A stretch of DNA of 64,000 bases from positions 18,546,149 to 18,610,148 of the forward strand of contig CM055106.1 in assembly GCA_029204225.1 (NCBI GenBank), written 5' to 3'. This document shows positions 23,487 to 31,969 of this stretch, in pieces. The notes beneath the pieces are model-generated. The model worked only from the letters and a program-made list of their open reading frames with translations. It had not been told where the DNA came from and made no database searches. The position numbers were made by a program, and so were the translations under genes. Each line of letters starts with the position of its first letter. Within the stretch, counting starts at the first letter, position 1. This stretch comes from Diphasiastrum complanatum. Its lineage: Eukaryota > Streptophyta > Lycopodiopsida > Lycopodiales > Lycopodiaceae.

Positions 23487-26400
23487 CACACACACTAGTT
23501 GCTTGTGCCCGTCGTTGACGGGCAATGGCGGACGTGCGTCAAAGGTGGACATGTGTCGATGGCAGACGTGCGCACGCGCACGAGTGCATGCGTGTGTGTG
23601 CGTGGCTATAGCTTTAGGCTTTAGGCTTAGGCTGGGTGTGTGTGTGTGTGTTTGAACCTTACGAATCTAAACAAAACTGCACATTATCACCACAATACCA
23701 AACATACAAATATTAAAGTAAATCAAATTCGTATAGAGTCATCACAGTCAAACATATCATATTGACCAAACCTAACAACCAGAAAAAGCAACGTACTATG
23801 ACCATAAAAAGCTAAAAAGTAACACTAAAACAAACAGTAAAAGAAAGCATAGAAAGAGAGGAGACTAAGCCAAAGGCCCAAAAACCATAAAGAGATGAAG
23901 AGTAGAAATATCTCATCAACCATAACATGAAGGAACTGAGGCCATAGTATCAAATCACAACATCTAGGCCGTAAAGTCGAACATAGTCTACTGTCGGGAT
24001 AAAGTACTCGCAAAATACGTTGTGTTATCTGAGTTATCATGCCGCATCATAATAACTAAGGCCATAGCATCAAATCAAAACATCTGGCCCATAGAGTCGA
24101 ACATAGTTTGCTATCGTGATAAAGTATTAGCAGAATAAGTTGTTTAAGCCAACATAATTTATCTGAGTTATAATGCCGCATCATAAAAACGCTACTCATG
24201 TAGTCAAAAACAAAGGACTATGCTGATAACTAAAATCTGAAGTCCAAAAGTCAGTCGAACCGCAGTCGGCATCTTTTCTTCTTGGCAACTGTAACAAAAA
24301 CAATCGAGGATCAAATTCATCATTATAAAATCCTAAGTCAATAAAAGTAAGAGTGTGTGTGTGTGTGTACTTAGGGTAAGGGTTAGAGTGGGTCTTTATG
24401 GATGTGTGTGTGCGTGTGTGTTTGGCTGAGCTCAGAGCTCAACAAAGCCCAACAAATGTTTTGCACGTTAGTACTAAAAATTTTCATAAAATGTTTTGCA
24501 AGGCATATATTACAGCAGCAGACCCATCTAGAACTCGTTGACGGGCGGCCGACGATCTGGGTCACAACCGATGATGTGGATGGCGGCCGATGGTCGTTGA
24601 CGGGTGGCCGATGTATGTGTGTATGTACGTGAGTGCATGTGTTCCTGTATGTGTGTATTCGTGAGAGTGCGTACATCTGTGCATGCGTGTGGGTAGTCTA
24701 GCATAGTGTATCCACCAATGGCGGGCGGCCGATGATGTGTGTGCGTGTATGGATTTGTGTGTATGAGTGCGCATGTGTATCGGTGTGTGTGATTTATGTG
24801 GCCGATGGTGTGTGTGTGTATATGGATTTGTGCGTGGAGTGTGCATGTGCATGCATTGATTTCTCAAAAACTCGATATCTTTACAATTCCCTGGACTGCT
24901 TTTAGGGTTCCTGGCTTGAACACACGTTTCTCTGTGCATACTGAACTGCTTGGAGCTCACTGTTGTTCGGCGGGATAAACAAGCTCAAAATTTATGGATG
25001 GGAGTTCGTGGACAAAACATTGGGATGGAGAAGGATGTCTCTACTGGATTGTTAATTCCCTCTAGAGACTTCTACATATGCAACCAATAAGGGCTTACCA
25101 CCTTATGCCAACATTTCAACAGACATTATATCATTCACATATAGGAGACAAATCTTGTTGGTAGGAGATTTTAATGATAAAACATACACATGAATGATAT
25201 GAAGACTAATCTTTTAAGTATACATGCTTTTGATAGCAGAGAGTTAGGTGCTTGAAGGGCCTCAAAAAACTGAGCTAACCCAATTTCTTTATATGAAGAG
25301 CAACTATTGCACCTATGAGAGGCACATGAGTTGGTCATATCTAGTGGCCTATCGAGATGGCTAACAACAAGAGAGCTCACATGCCACTCACACAATGGAG
25401 AACATAGCACGATGGACTATGTCATGGGCCCACTGACCATCTCACATCTTAGATTTATTCATTATCCTCACAACTTTATCAAACTACTCATTCCTCTCTT
25501 TCGACATGGGATATATGACTACTCAATCATGTCCTTCACCCAAACCCCCTTCATATCGTGCTCCTCAATTTATTTTCCCTAAGACTCAGATCCTGGTACA
25601 TCATGAGGCCCTTCAGACACTTCTTAGACAAATGCCACACGCGACACAAGCAGATTTTAACACCTACCTCTCTTGCCTTCCCATCCCAAAAAATGAAGTA
25701 GACGTTTAATTTCATAATGTTATTATTCATATTGATTACAAAGCATATGCTCATTTTTCATATAGTTGTTTAACTTTAGCTTTAAATTAATAAGGTTTAT
25801 GATCGAAGACGTTTTTACGCTACCACAACAAGAAACGCACTATATGTATCATTTAGTCTTATGGACCTATCGTACTTGCATGGCACGTTCCGAAACACGA
25901 TCCGGGATTTTTCATAATGCTGCTATTTTTGTTTGGAAGTTTATATTAGCTCCTTAGTGTTTGTAAATTTTTTCAGGTCCAAAAAAGAATTATTTCGAGT
26001 GTCAAAAACCTGTTTATTGACAACAAAGTTCTAGACCAAGCATTCCGGAATGTAGATGCAAAATGCGTTCCGCTACATCTAAGATTCCTCTATGTGGTGT
26101 TGATTGTTCAAGTTCTTGTCATCGTCATTGCCTTAAAATTTTTGTCATTTCCTCTATTCCTAAGTATATATAATTTGTTGTGCCTTGTCTTCTTAATAAA
26201 TAAGCAAGTTGTTGCGTATGTACATAAGCAAGAATGCGTTCCGTTGCATCTATGGTACCTATTGGTACCAAAAGACATTAATAAATCTCTCTCTGAGGGC
26301 ATCCTCCCTCTATGTGGTGTCAATTGTTCAAGTTATTTTGTCATTCCCTCTATTTAAAAGTATATGTAATGTATTATGCCTTGTCTTTTTAGTACATAAG

Positions 26401-27148
26401 CAAGTTGTTGCTTATGCTTGCTTTTATGTACATAAGCAACTTGTTGCCTTTAGGGATCATCAAAGAGTGTTGTTCACAAACCAACATGTGTAAAAGTACA
26501 CAAGCAAAAACACTGGTTACCTTTGTGTATATGTCACTGAGCTTCCGCGCACTGCATTTACAAAGAACTATAAATGACAACAAAAATTGACCAACCTAGG
26601 GCCTACTTGAGAGTCCATTCTATAAAATAATCTGCATGATGCTTCCCAAATCAAAGTGGACAAATTTGTTTTGAACATTGTCGAGATTACGTCTCCATCG
26701 ACTCACAATTCAGTGAGATTATTATTAACACCCTACAATCAAAGAAATGCTACTCCAAGAACATTAATTGCTCCAACCATATTGTTAAATTATATGCTCT
26801 ATATAGAGGATGTAGCTGATTTGTAGTCAATGTTGTGTCGAATCGCGGTTTGATGAAAGAACCGCGGTTCGAAAGTCCGGTTCAAACCGGCCCAGTTCAA
26901 ACCGGTTCAAAAAAAAAACATCATCTACTAGCCTAAGCCCCCATTCGGACGCATTTCCAGACTCCAGATCCGACTCCTGACTCCCGATAGACCAAATAAA
27001 ATAGAGAGAGAGAGAGAGAATAGAATAGAAAATAGTAATGTCTACAGAGTGCCCTTGGGGACATAAGACAAAGAAAAAGTACATCAAAAAGGAGCATTGT
27101 TAGAGAGAAAGAGAGAGTTTTTGAAAGTTCAGAGGAGGGAGGTAGAGT

Positions 27149-27190
<42 letters not shown>

Positions 27191-29677
27191 ACAATGACAA
27201 ATGTGTCTGTGAATAGATCCTTAGAAGAGTGTGTTTGAGACACAGCACCTGTTTTTTTTTTTTGAAATTTTTTTTAACCAAAAAAAAAAAAAAACAGGTG
27301 CCGTGGTACGACAACTGGACCCCACGGCACCTGTGCCGTGGGGTACTTTGGTTCTAGCTTTAGAATTGAAACTTAAAATTTCAAACTTGTCAGATGTGAA
27401 TTGTAACCCTTTGCCAATCCATGCGTGCAAGACCTACCACTCGGGCTTCTATACGTCACAGGACCAGGATGAAAGGGGGAGAGGCTTCCGATTCTCGAGC
27501 CCTCAAGGAAGAGGAGCCACTAGAAGACGAAGTTGGCACAGAGACCTCAAAAAATGAAGTCGATAGTGATAATTCCTCAGAGGATGAGAGCATCTAATGA
27601 TGATGATGATAGCATTGACGAGGATCATGCTCCTGAGCCTACACGTGCGAGCATGTCACAGCTTCCATGGGTGACTAGGAGGAGGCTACGTTAGGCTTTA
27701 GTTTGCCTTGGTCCAGGAGGCTGTCCCATTTGGCATTTACTATTTAGTATTTAGTATTTAGGTTAGTTTAAAGAAATTAGGAGTTGACTTTGAAGTTTTG
27801 AGATTATAAACTTGAGACTAGTTACTAGCAGATGTACAACGTCATTACCATTTCGCATTTATGGATGAGCATTGAGTTAAAACTACATATATGATTCAAG
27901 ATTCAAGTAACAAGTTTACATTTTGGTAATGTTCAAATGTGAAATGTTTCAATTATCAATGTTGAATGTCGAATGGGATTTGTACTCACAATAACTCAAG
28001 AGTTAATACTTAGATGTTACTACTTATTACTGTTACCTGTAAGCTGTTAGAAGTTAGTACTATAATCTATTACCTGTTATTAATTAATAGTTTAAAGTTA
28101 CACAATGCACATTGTATACATTGTCATTTTCATGAAATTCGAATCATTGAACATTTGGTAATTTACCACTAACTAGCCATGTACATGGTAAATTGTAATA
28201 TGTATGGTGTGACATATTGTTTTGAAAAAAAAAAACTTAAAACCGATTCGCCGGTTCGAACCTAGAAAGCCGATTCTTTCCCGATTCAAGCTCGATTCGA
28301 AAGGTACCATAAAACATTGTTTGTAGTCTCCCACGAGATCTTCAAAAATTGTCAACAAAGCTATCTGATATATGTAAAATAAGTTTCATACTGAGGGCCT
28401 CTACCTTGGATTTTGTTTGTTAGCAACCGTTTGAAATACATCTATCTAAATTAAAAAACAAGTACTGAATTTCTAGAAGCCTTCATATTGCACAAGAATC
28501 CTACGTAATACTTCTCAAGGAGCACAAATTGGTTGGTCCTGAAAAACTAGCTAGGATTAAATGCACAAGGATGATTCCATTCTATAGAACACACCAATTT
28601 TTGTTTGCATACGTTAGGTGAATAGAAGTTAGGACAATGCTTGTTGCCCACAATGACCACCATAAGGTTTGTAATTTAAAAGAGATAATGATCGCGATGC
28701 TTGTGAGGATGCTTACAAATTAAACAGAGAAAGTGTTCAGGATTCAAATACTAATAATAGAAACAGTTCTAGTCATGACAAGAAACCTAACATGTCCGAA
28801 GAAAACGTACAAGGTTAAACGACGCAGGATCCTCCTTGAAGAAAGTAAGTGCATCTTCACCACTGCGATAGCAAGTACAACAATACCATCAAAAACTAAT
28901 AGAAGACTGTCATAGTTTTTATGCTGGTAAAAAGTGTTACGAAGATCTATGCATTGTTCATATTATACTTTCGCACTTCAAAATTCCGTGGTAGAATCAA
29001 GTAGCTTTTATTTCTAAATTTAACTGCTATTACTGCAAGCCACAATAACGGATGCAATCTGATCTACTTACCTGCAGGTATACAAAATTTCATTTAACAT
29101 ACGGAAATGTCCTCCTAATAACCGAGCTCGCATCTACAACAATCATTAAAAAATTGTAAGTCTATCCCTCTCTCACGTGCTCCTTTATACCAAGAGCATA
29201 TCAAAGATATTCTTTCGACTGAACAGGGTTTCACAGAAGGAACAGAAGTTAGCATACTTTGTCAAGTAATCTATTTGCTTTGGGCTGAACAGAAGGTGCT
29301 GCTGACTTTCCATACTGCCCTTGCAATCTATCGTTCGTAATCTCCTGTTTTTCTGCAGCATTACACGGATCCTCCAGAGCTAAATTTACAGCATTCGCTT
29401 TCTTGTGTTTCCTCCTCCTATTCCTCCTCCTCCTACCGTTAGAGGCCGGCTGCATCTCTCCGCTTGTTTTTTGCACTTGTGGGGTATCATCATCCGTTTT
29501 CCCTTCACCTCCATTGGTGTCTACAACTATTACCGCATCTGCCTGTGTTCCAGGTAACGAATCCCTACACCTCTTCCTCAGTTTTGAGGGACGAGAAGGA
29601 ATAGGTATGCTTTCCCCTTCTGCCAGCCTTGGCTTTTTCTTATGCTTAGAGTTAGAAGAAAGAAGCTTCGTTTCCAT
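8284..29677 (-). CDS. RRP8: RRP8 rRNA (adenine) methyltransferase, eight exons joined
   Basis: Exons in transcript order: 29677-29258, 29133-29072, 28862-28811, 17090-16976, 14113-14019, 13823-13717, 8538-8424, 8328-8284. All seven introns are GT-AG and the phases agree, giving 337 residues without a stop. Residues 1-140 are a charged nucleolar-type tail with a basic run at 81-93. The Rossmann methyltransferase domain follows: [23 protein letters not shown]...WPQSPV, the SAM-binding motif ADFGCGDARLA (about 212-222, split by intron 4), [41 protein letters not shown] and VAEVKSRFD. Rrp8 in yeast makes m1A in 25S rRNA in the nucleolus; the plant role is inferred from homology. Introns are 124, 209, 11,720, 2,862, 195, 5,178 and 95 bp. 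The last exon, after FYFKKK, is unresolved. Confidence 0.9.
8424..8538 (-). CDS. RRP8: RRP8 exon 7
   Basis: 115 bp with acceptor ATTTACAG and donor AAG|GTTTGA. It encodes [14 protein letters not shown], then [19 protein letters not shown], ending MDK in phase 0. Confidence 0.9.
8539..10540. other. RRP8 intron 6, unannotated part
   Basis: AT-rich sequence without a recognisable domain on either strand. Around 9280-9340 there are near-repeats of ACATTGTACATTGACAAA, and around 10217-10275 an ATCATYA-rich run. The frames seen here lack motifs and probably occur by chance. Confidence 0.5.
10545..10807 (+). repeat. Two consecutive (CT)-tailed retroelement 3' ends
   Basis: CTACACACTTGA begins two consecutive blocks, at about 10550 and 10682. 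The first ends in a degenerate pyrimidine run near 10610-10635. The second ends AAAGGCATAGAT followed by (CT)n from 10744 to 10807. The block order matches 1465-1581. Confidence 0.55.
11130..12160 (+). pseudogene. LINE ORF1-like protein (element 2)
   Basis: It starts at [10 protein letters not shown], since the upstream in-frame ATG at 11064 adds only unconserved residues. A Pro/Ser-rich N-terminus with SPSPSP repeats leads to a coiled coil from about [12 protein letters not shown] to [15 protein letters not shown], an RRM-like part (ALNVRVRSI, then AKKFLEES), and a C-terminal domain ([21 protein letters not shown]). Near 11920 the frame shifts by one; the other frame continues [16 protein letters not shown] and [12 protein letters not shown] and stays open to about 12160. 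The order coiled coil, RRM, C-terminal domain is that of L1-type ORF1p, a trimeric RNA-binding chaperone. Confidence 0.6.
12773..12820. repeat. (CT)n array, about 24 units
   Basis: CT dinucleotide run directly after GTTAATAAAGCGCG. Confidence 0.95.
12821..13716. other. RRP8 intron 6, proximal part
   Basis: No recognisable gene or repeat family. It lies between the (CT)n tail of element 2 and RRP8 exon 6. Confidence 0.5.
13717..13823 (-). CDS. RRP8: RRP8 exon 6
   Basis: 107 bp with acceptor GATTGTCAG and donor CCAAG|GTACTT. It encodes [19 protein letters not shown] and [11 protein letters not shown], the beta-strand 4/5 region of the methyltransferase fold. Confidence 0.92.
14019..14113 (-). 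CDS. RRP8: RRP8 exon 5
   Basis: 95 bp with acceptor GATGTAG and donor CAG|GTTGGT. It completes the motif I Gly and encodes [20 protein letters not shown]... to ACNMAQ, phase 0. Confidence 0.9.
14114..16975. other. RRP8 intron 4, no recognised element
   Basis: 2.86 kb. On the plus strand TCTTATATAAGGG (about 15022) is a TATA-like sequence, about 90 bp before an ATG at 15112 that opens a 57-codon frame without family resemblance. Two copies of CTCAACCAATCAATGACAA occur at about 16903 and 17018, the second inside exon 4, so part of that exon has a nearby non-coding duplicate. Nothing else is supported. Confidence 0.45.
16976..17090 (-). CDS. RRP8: RRP8 exon 4
   Basis: 115 bp with acceptor TTGTTCTAG and donor TGTG|GTACTT. 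It starts [20 protein letters not shown] and ends with the first half of the SAM-binding loop, IVADFGC plus one base of Gly. Confidence 0.9.
17629..17665. repeat. (CT)n array with upstream short repeat
   Basis: About 18 CT units. Just before it, 17478-17625 carries three or four copies of a block around CCTCTTGGATGCCCGTTGCCC/CACATGCC. Confidence 0.85.
17967..19101 (+). pseudogene. LTI65/CAP160-like (RD29-type) stress protein, broken 3' part
   Basis: The hydrophilic Ser/Lys/Asp-rich sequence carries repeated segments typical of LTI65/LTI78/CAP160 proteins, which are cold- and ABA-induced in other plants. The segments are [12 protein letters not shown]...VKSTLGYPS (about 18250-18345), SAKGAIVTK (about 18455), [18 protein letters not shown] (18730-18785), [10 protein letters not shown] and the C-terminal [16 protein letters not shown] (19018-19065) with stop at 19101. 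The left end begins at TTCTATTCAG|GG, a plausible acceptor, so earlier exons are missing or unrecognised. The coding sense moves among all three frames, with shifts near 18370, 18480 and 18830, and a TGA near 18420. The gene is therefore dead. It lies antisense in RRP8 intron 3. Confidence 0.6.
19102..20027. other. Intron 3 stretch with a short tandem repeat
   Basis: 19803-20000 contains three units of about 70-75 bp built from AGCTAATCGCAACTC, TCTGTATCTTCTGAG and CCTCTATTGCTTC. The remainder shows no gene. Confidence 0.55.
20028..20180 (+). repeat. Probable hAT-type terminal region
   Basis: CAGTGTTTC at 20028 starts a stretch saturated with palindromic GAAACGCGTTTC and TTCGAA-type motifs. 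A CAGTG terminus and clustered subterminal motifs are hAT-like, and a BED finger follows at 20780. A matching right end was not found. Confidence 0.35.
20214..20620. repeat. (GA)n array and GT-rich minisatellite
   Basis: (GA)n from 20214 to 20273, then (GT)n interspersed with at least three copies of GAAAGAGAGGGAGTGTTTGT spaced 48-57 bp apart. Long Leu/Ser- or His/Thr-rich reading frames here are products of the repeat. Confidence 0.9.
20780..21031 (+). pseudogene. BED zinc finger of a hAT-like transposase (copy c)
   Basis: An 83-codon frame from an ATG. Residues around [20 protein letters not shown] form the C-x2-C, aromatic and R-I-R-A-H-L-L signature of a BED finger, with the last ligand probably in YEIAVC. 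The sequence continues [16 protein letters not shown] and then stops, so only the DNA-binding end of a transposase remains, unless a downstream exon was lost. It sits 750 bp after the CAGTG terminus at 20028. It is related to the fingers at 1-200 and 7380-7470. Confidence 0.6.
21138..21365. repeat. Imperfect fold-back repeat
   Basis: CCCTCGGAACAGG (about 21150) pairs with TTGTTCCGAGG (about 21350). A central stem is formed by TATATCGAGG and CCTCGATATA around 21247-21282. This suggests a small fold-back or MITE-like element of about 230 bp. Confidence 0.45.
21560..23010. repeat. Tandem satellite, about 361-bp monomer, four units
   Basis: The anchor AAACCCTAAACG recurs at about 21628, 21989, 22350 and 22711, a constant spacing of 361 bp. 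A second anchor, CTCAATTCCGA, recurs at about 21768, 22127, 22488 and 22848. Other shared blocks are GAACCAGAAACCCTAAACG, TTGGTCGGATTCAGTA and GGAGGTGTCCA. The last unit is truncated near 23010. A further partial unit lies inverted at 24880-24960. Each monomer carries a plant telomere-like AAACCCTAAA. Confidence 0.85.
23026..24615. repeat. Large inverted repeat around a nested fold-back element
   Basis: 23026-23080 (CATCGGCCGTCACCCAGATC region) is the inverted partner of 24540-24600. Nested inside, 23176-23652 is itself a fold-back: CACACCCTAAGCCTAAAGCT on the left faces AGCTTTAGGC...GGGTGTGTG on the right. The core arms at about 23400-23435 and 23507-23543 (GACGCACGTCCGCCATTGCC and its complement) flank a TA-rich loop. 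The flanks are CA/GT microsatellite. Confidence 0.6.
23653..24534. other. Non-coding spacer within the inverted repeat
   Basis: 23940-24030 and 24058-24150 are a direct duplication of about 120 bp (GGCCATAG-ATCAAATC-AAACATCT blocks). No gene seen. Confidence 0.45.
24700..24960. repeat. GT-rich repeats and inverted partial satellite unit
   Basis: GGCCGATG-TGTGTG units recur at about 24727 and 24801. At 24880-24960 the complement matches the 361-bp satellite (TTTTAGGGTTCCTGGCTTGAA versus the satellite's TTTAGGGTTTCTGGTTCGAA sense). Confidence 0.5.
25030..25582 (+). pseudogene. LINE endonuclease remnant
   Basis: On the plus strand ILLVGDFND (about 25150-25175) is the G-D-F-N motif of the APE-type endonuclease of non-LTR retrotransposons. 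About 150 bp on, the frame [33 protein letters not shown] matches the region in which LINE endonucleases read T..(S/T)..D(Y/H)(V/I). Stops and shifts interrupt it and no reverse transcriptase follows. A (CT)-ended 3' block lies at about 26240-26300, which may be its tail. It sits in RRP8 intron 3. Confidence 0.55.
26085..26480. repeat. Tandem duplication of about 221 bp with a short CT tail between units
   Basis: CCTCTATGTGGTGT at about 26087 and 26308 starts two units that share ATTGTTCAAGTT, TGCCTTGTCTT and CATAAGCAAGTTGTTGC. ACATTAATAAATCTCTCTCT lies between them, resembling the terminus of the (CT)-tailed retroelements. Confidence 0.55.
26828..28319. mobile_element. hAT element with intact ends and 8-bp target duplication
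   Basis: The 1,492-bp element begins CAATGTT and ends AACATTG. It is flanked on both sides by TTTGTAGT (26820-26827 and 28320-28327), a perfect 8-bp target-site duplication as hAT transposases make. Subterminal regions are packed with GGTTCGAA/GGTTCAAACCGG motifs on the left (26860-26910) and GATTCG/GGTTCGAAC on the right (28235-28300). The interior carries (GT)n (27152-27187), an A/T-stem hairpin (27246-27303), a near-palindrome (27320-27345) and remains of a transposase tail. It is inserted in RRP8 intron 3. Confidence 0.8.
27470..27695 (+). pseudogene. hAT transposase C-terminal tail (possible)
   Basis: Read across frames, the plus strand gives an acidic tail ([27 protein letters not shown], then [10 protein letters not shown] and a basic end RRRLR). 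Such Glu/Asp-rich ends followed by a short basic stretch are common after the dimerisation domain of plant hAT transposases. The domain itself is missing. It lies inside the element with hAT ends, which is the main reason for the call. Confidence 0.35.
28811..28862 (-). CDS. RRP8: RRP8 exon 3
   Basis: 52 bp with acceptor CTATCGCAG and donor CTT|GTACGT. It completes the split Ser codon and encodes [17 protein letters not shown]. The 11.7-kb intron 3 follows. Confidence 0.85.
29072..29133 (-). CDS. RRP8: RRP8 exon 2
   Basis: 62 bp with acceptor TTGTTGTAG and donor CAG|GTAAGT. It encodes [20 protein letters not shown] and two bases of the next codon. This is the highly conserved start of the methyltransferase domain. 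Confidence 0.88.
29258..29677 (-). CDS. RRP8: RRP8 exon 1
   Basis: 140 codons from the ATG at 29677 to donor AAA|GTATGC. It encodes the low-complexity N-terminal tail with clusters KHKKK and [12 protein letters not shown], expected for nucleolar targeting. It ends in LLDK, phase 0. I chose this ATG because the frame closes shortly upstream and a leader rich in CT and GA precedes it. Confidence 0.88.
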
Positions 29678-29926
29678 AGTCGCCTCTGCCTCCTCGCTAT
29701 TACTCTACTCTTCAAGGCCCTGCGCTCTCTCGCTCTACTTTGATCGCTACTTTTCCTTTGATCAGTGAGGATCAGGGTTTTTCTGGGGTTTTCGCTTTCA
29801 CTTTATCGCTACTAAACCCTAATTCGGATTTAGGGTTTCTCAAGCTACACTGGCTTGAAAAAGAGTTTCACACCCCAAAAACAAAAAAAAAAATATTGAG
29901 GTACACACAAATTTGTTATTCTTTGT
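29678..29926 (-). promoter_or_regulatory. RRP8 promoter/leader with paired telo-box motifs
   Basis: Between the RRP8 ATG and the gypsy fragment only about 250 bp remains. Two telo-box cores, TAAACCCTAA (29813-29822) and TTAGGGTTT (29831-29839), face each other around a CGG spacer, with a further CAGGGTTT at about 29774. Telo-boxes are known in promoters of plant ribosomal-protein and ribosome-biogenesis genes, which fits an rRNA methyltransferase. A CT/GA-rich leader lies between the boxes and the ATG. No clear TATA box is seen. Confidence 0.55.
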
Positions 29927-31450
29927 TTAAGATTGGATGCAAGGCATTGTCTTAAAACTCTCGCATAATGAAGCATCTTTCTTCATACCCCAAGAATTTA
30001 ACTTTGATTCAAAGTGTATGCATGGGTAAACATACGACACGATTATAAAAAAAGCTTGAGAACAAATCACGGTCACTCTCTTCACTTTTAGATGGCTTAC
30101 TGAGTTAAGAATTGTTGAGAATTCACAACCATTTAGATACATATTAGGAACGTCCACAAGTGGAATAGCAAATATTGAAAATACTTCATATTGTGAATAG
30201 TCCAATGCTTCCATTTCATTAACTGTAGAAATCTTATCCCACGGACGTACAAAATTACTGCCAAATAAAGTAACTATCTTATCACCCTCCTTGAAAGTGA
30301 GAACATGATTCTCAAAATAAATTGTCAAAAAAGACAATTTACTAAATAACCATTAATATCCCAAAATTAAAAAAGTAAGAGCTATGTCTAAAACATGAAA
30401 ATTAACTAATTCTCTATGTCTTTGTATCATCACTGGGAGATTCGGGACTTTTACGTTCCAAGTCTCCAACTCTGCTCCTGAAGCTAGATAAACTTTGTAT
30501 CTATGATTGTTGGCTTCAGTTTCCAAGCTGAGTTTATGCACAAGATGAGATTTAATAAAATTATGAGTTGAATCACTGTCCAATAGAATACTCACTTCTT
30601 GATCTTTAACTGTGCCAATTAAACGGAAAAGTTTATTAGGCAAGAAAGAAGCAGTAATAAAAGAACATTCACACTCACAATCAGTCAGGTTAATTTCCAG
30701 AGTCTTACCATTACCTATTGGTATCTCGATCATATGAGCCACATTTTCTTCCTTTCTGGATAAAACTTCATCATATGTCCAAGCTATTTACAGACAAATT
30801 CTCTTTTTTAGCCTTTTCCTAGGAAATAGATTTTCTGAATTTTTTTCTCTTCGGTTTCTTGGGTTCCGATGCTGTTTGATCCAATTCGTCAAAATATTTT
30901 GCTTGGTCTGGACCGCGCTTCTTCCCCTTCTTGGTTTTCAAAGTGGTTGGAATTTGTGCAAATTGCTTCCTAGATGCCACCACTGTGGAGTCATATGCTT
31001 TCGAAATTCGAAACGCATCCTCGAGGCTTTGAAGCACATTTCATCTGCATTCGTTTTGGTAGTTGGCAGACAAACCTAGGACAAACTGCCATAGAGCCAA
31101 TTTTGCATCGAATGATGGCACTCTGTTCCAAAGGTCCATGAATTCTTGGATATAAGAGTCCAAGCTCTGAGTACCCATCCTGTATTTCACAAATTTCAAG
31201 TAGTAGTCAACGTCATTTGCTATCACAAAAGCTTTTTTAAAGACTTTCGCAAAAGCATCCTAGGTAGTAGGCTTCACCGGTAAATCTCGCCACCACGATG
31301 ACGCTTTTTGGACTCCAAGACTACATAACAAAATAGGCTCTAAGAATTTCAACTGCCTAAAAAAGAATGTTGGAGGTGGGTATTACAGCGACTGTTGGAA
31401 CCCCTGGCTCATTTGCTAGCTGCTTAAATGTCAAGAAGCTTTTCAAATTG
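29927..31450 (-). pseudogene. Ty3/gypsy gag and protease fragment
   Basis: On the minus strand from about 31450: gag core pieces (SWWRDLPVKPT, AFAKVFKKAFV, then YYLKFVKYRMG...SLDSYIQEFMDLWNRVP, LWQFVLGL), a basic linker (KKGKKRGPDQ), a decayed zinc knuckle (CKELGH) and a retropepsin region where LLDSDSTHNFI replaces the usual L-D-S/T-G-(A/S)-T (Gly to Asp). Then comes the protease/RT spacer (LTFKEGDKIVTLFGS) down to 29927. There is no reverse transcriptase. Multiple stops. The fragment abuts the RRP8 promoter and has the same orientation as that gene. Confidence 0.7.
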
Positions 31451-31969
31451 GATCCATTTAATTGGGTTGTGCACCATACAAACTGAGGGAAACACCATTG
31501 AAAGGAAGTATTGCATACCATGAGACATTCTTGTTGAGCTCTTTTGGGTTCCTCAACTATGTGCTTGTTGTGACTTGTGGAAATCACATGATATTTTGTG
31601 GTGTAATTGCTGTTTTCAGGATGCTCATTACTTGAACAATTTGTTAAGGCTGAGCGTAAGAAATCTAACGGTCCGTACCCGAAAACTCGACATAGTGGCA
31701 CAAGGTTGCCTTGTAACTTGTTAGGCATGCCAGTCGTATGGCACAACCGTGGGACCAGAAAATCCCAGAAAGGACTCCACTATCTGACACGGCAGCATGG
31801 ATTGAATTTTGTCCTTGGGAAATGTTGAAACAACCAGAAAGTTGTTCAACAGATGCGCAGCCGCTTGTATGACGGGTTCCGTGATAGCCTCTATCAGGTC
31901 ACCGTTGTTAGTTTGGATCGGAATCTCTAGTGTAGTCTGGGCGACGAAAGGTTTGATCAGGGCTTTTGT
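31451..31969. other. Between gypsy gag and the 32-kb ORF
   Basis: No domain seen. The minus strand has an open stretch 31746-31357 that overlaps the N-terminal side of the gag fragment and shows no recognisable motif in its upstream half. Confidence 0.4.

Noticed and set aside
23055-23655. Cys/Val-rich frames around 23.1-23.6 kb
   Set aside because: Translation of CA/GT microsatellite inside a fold-back repeat.
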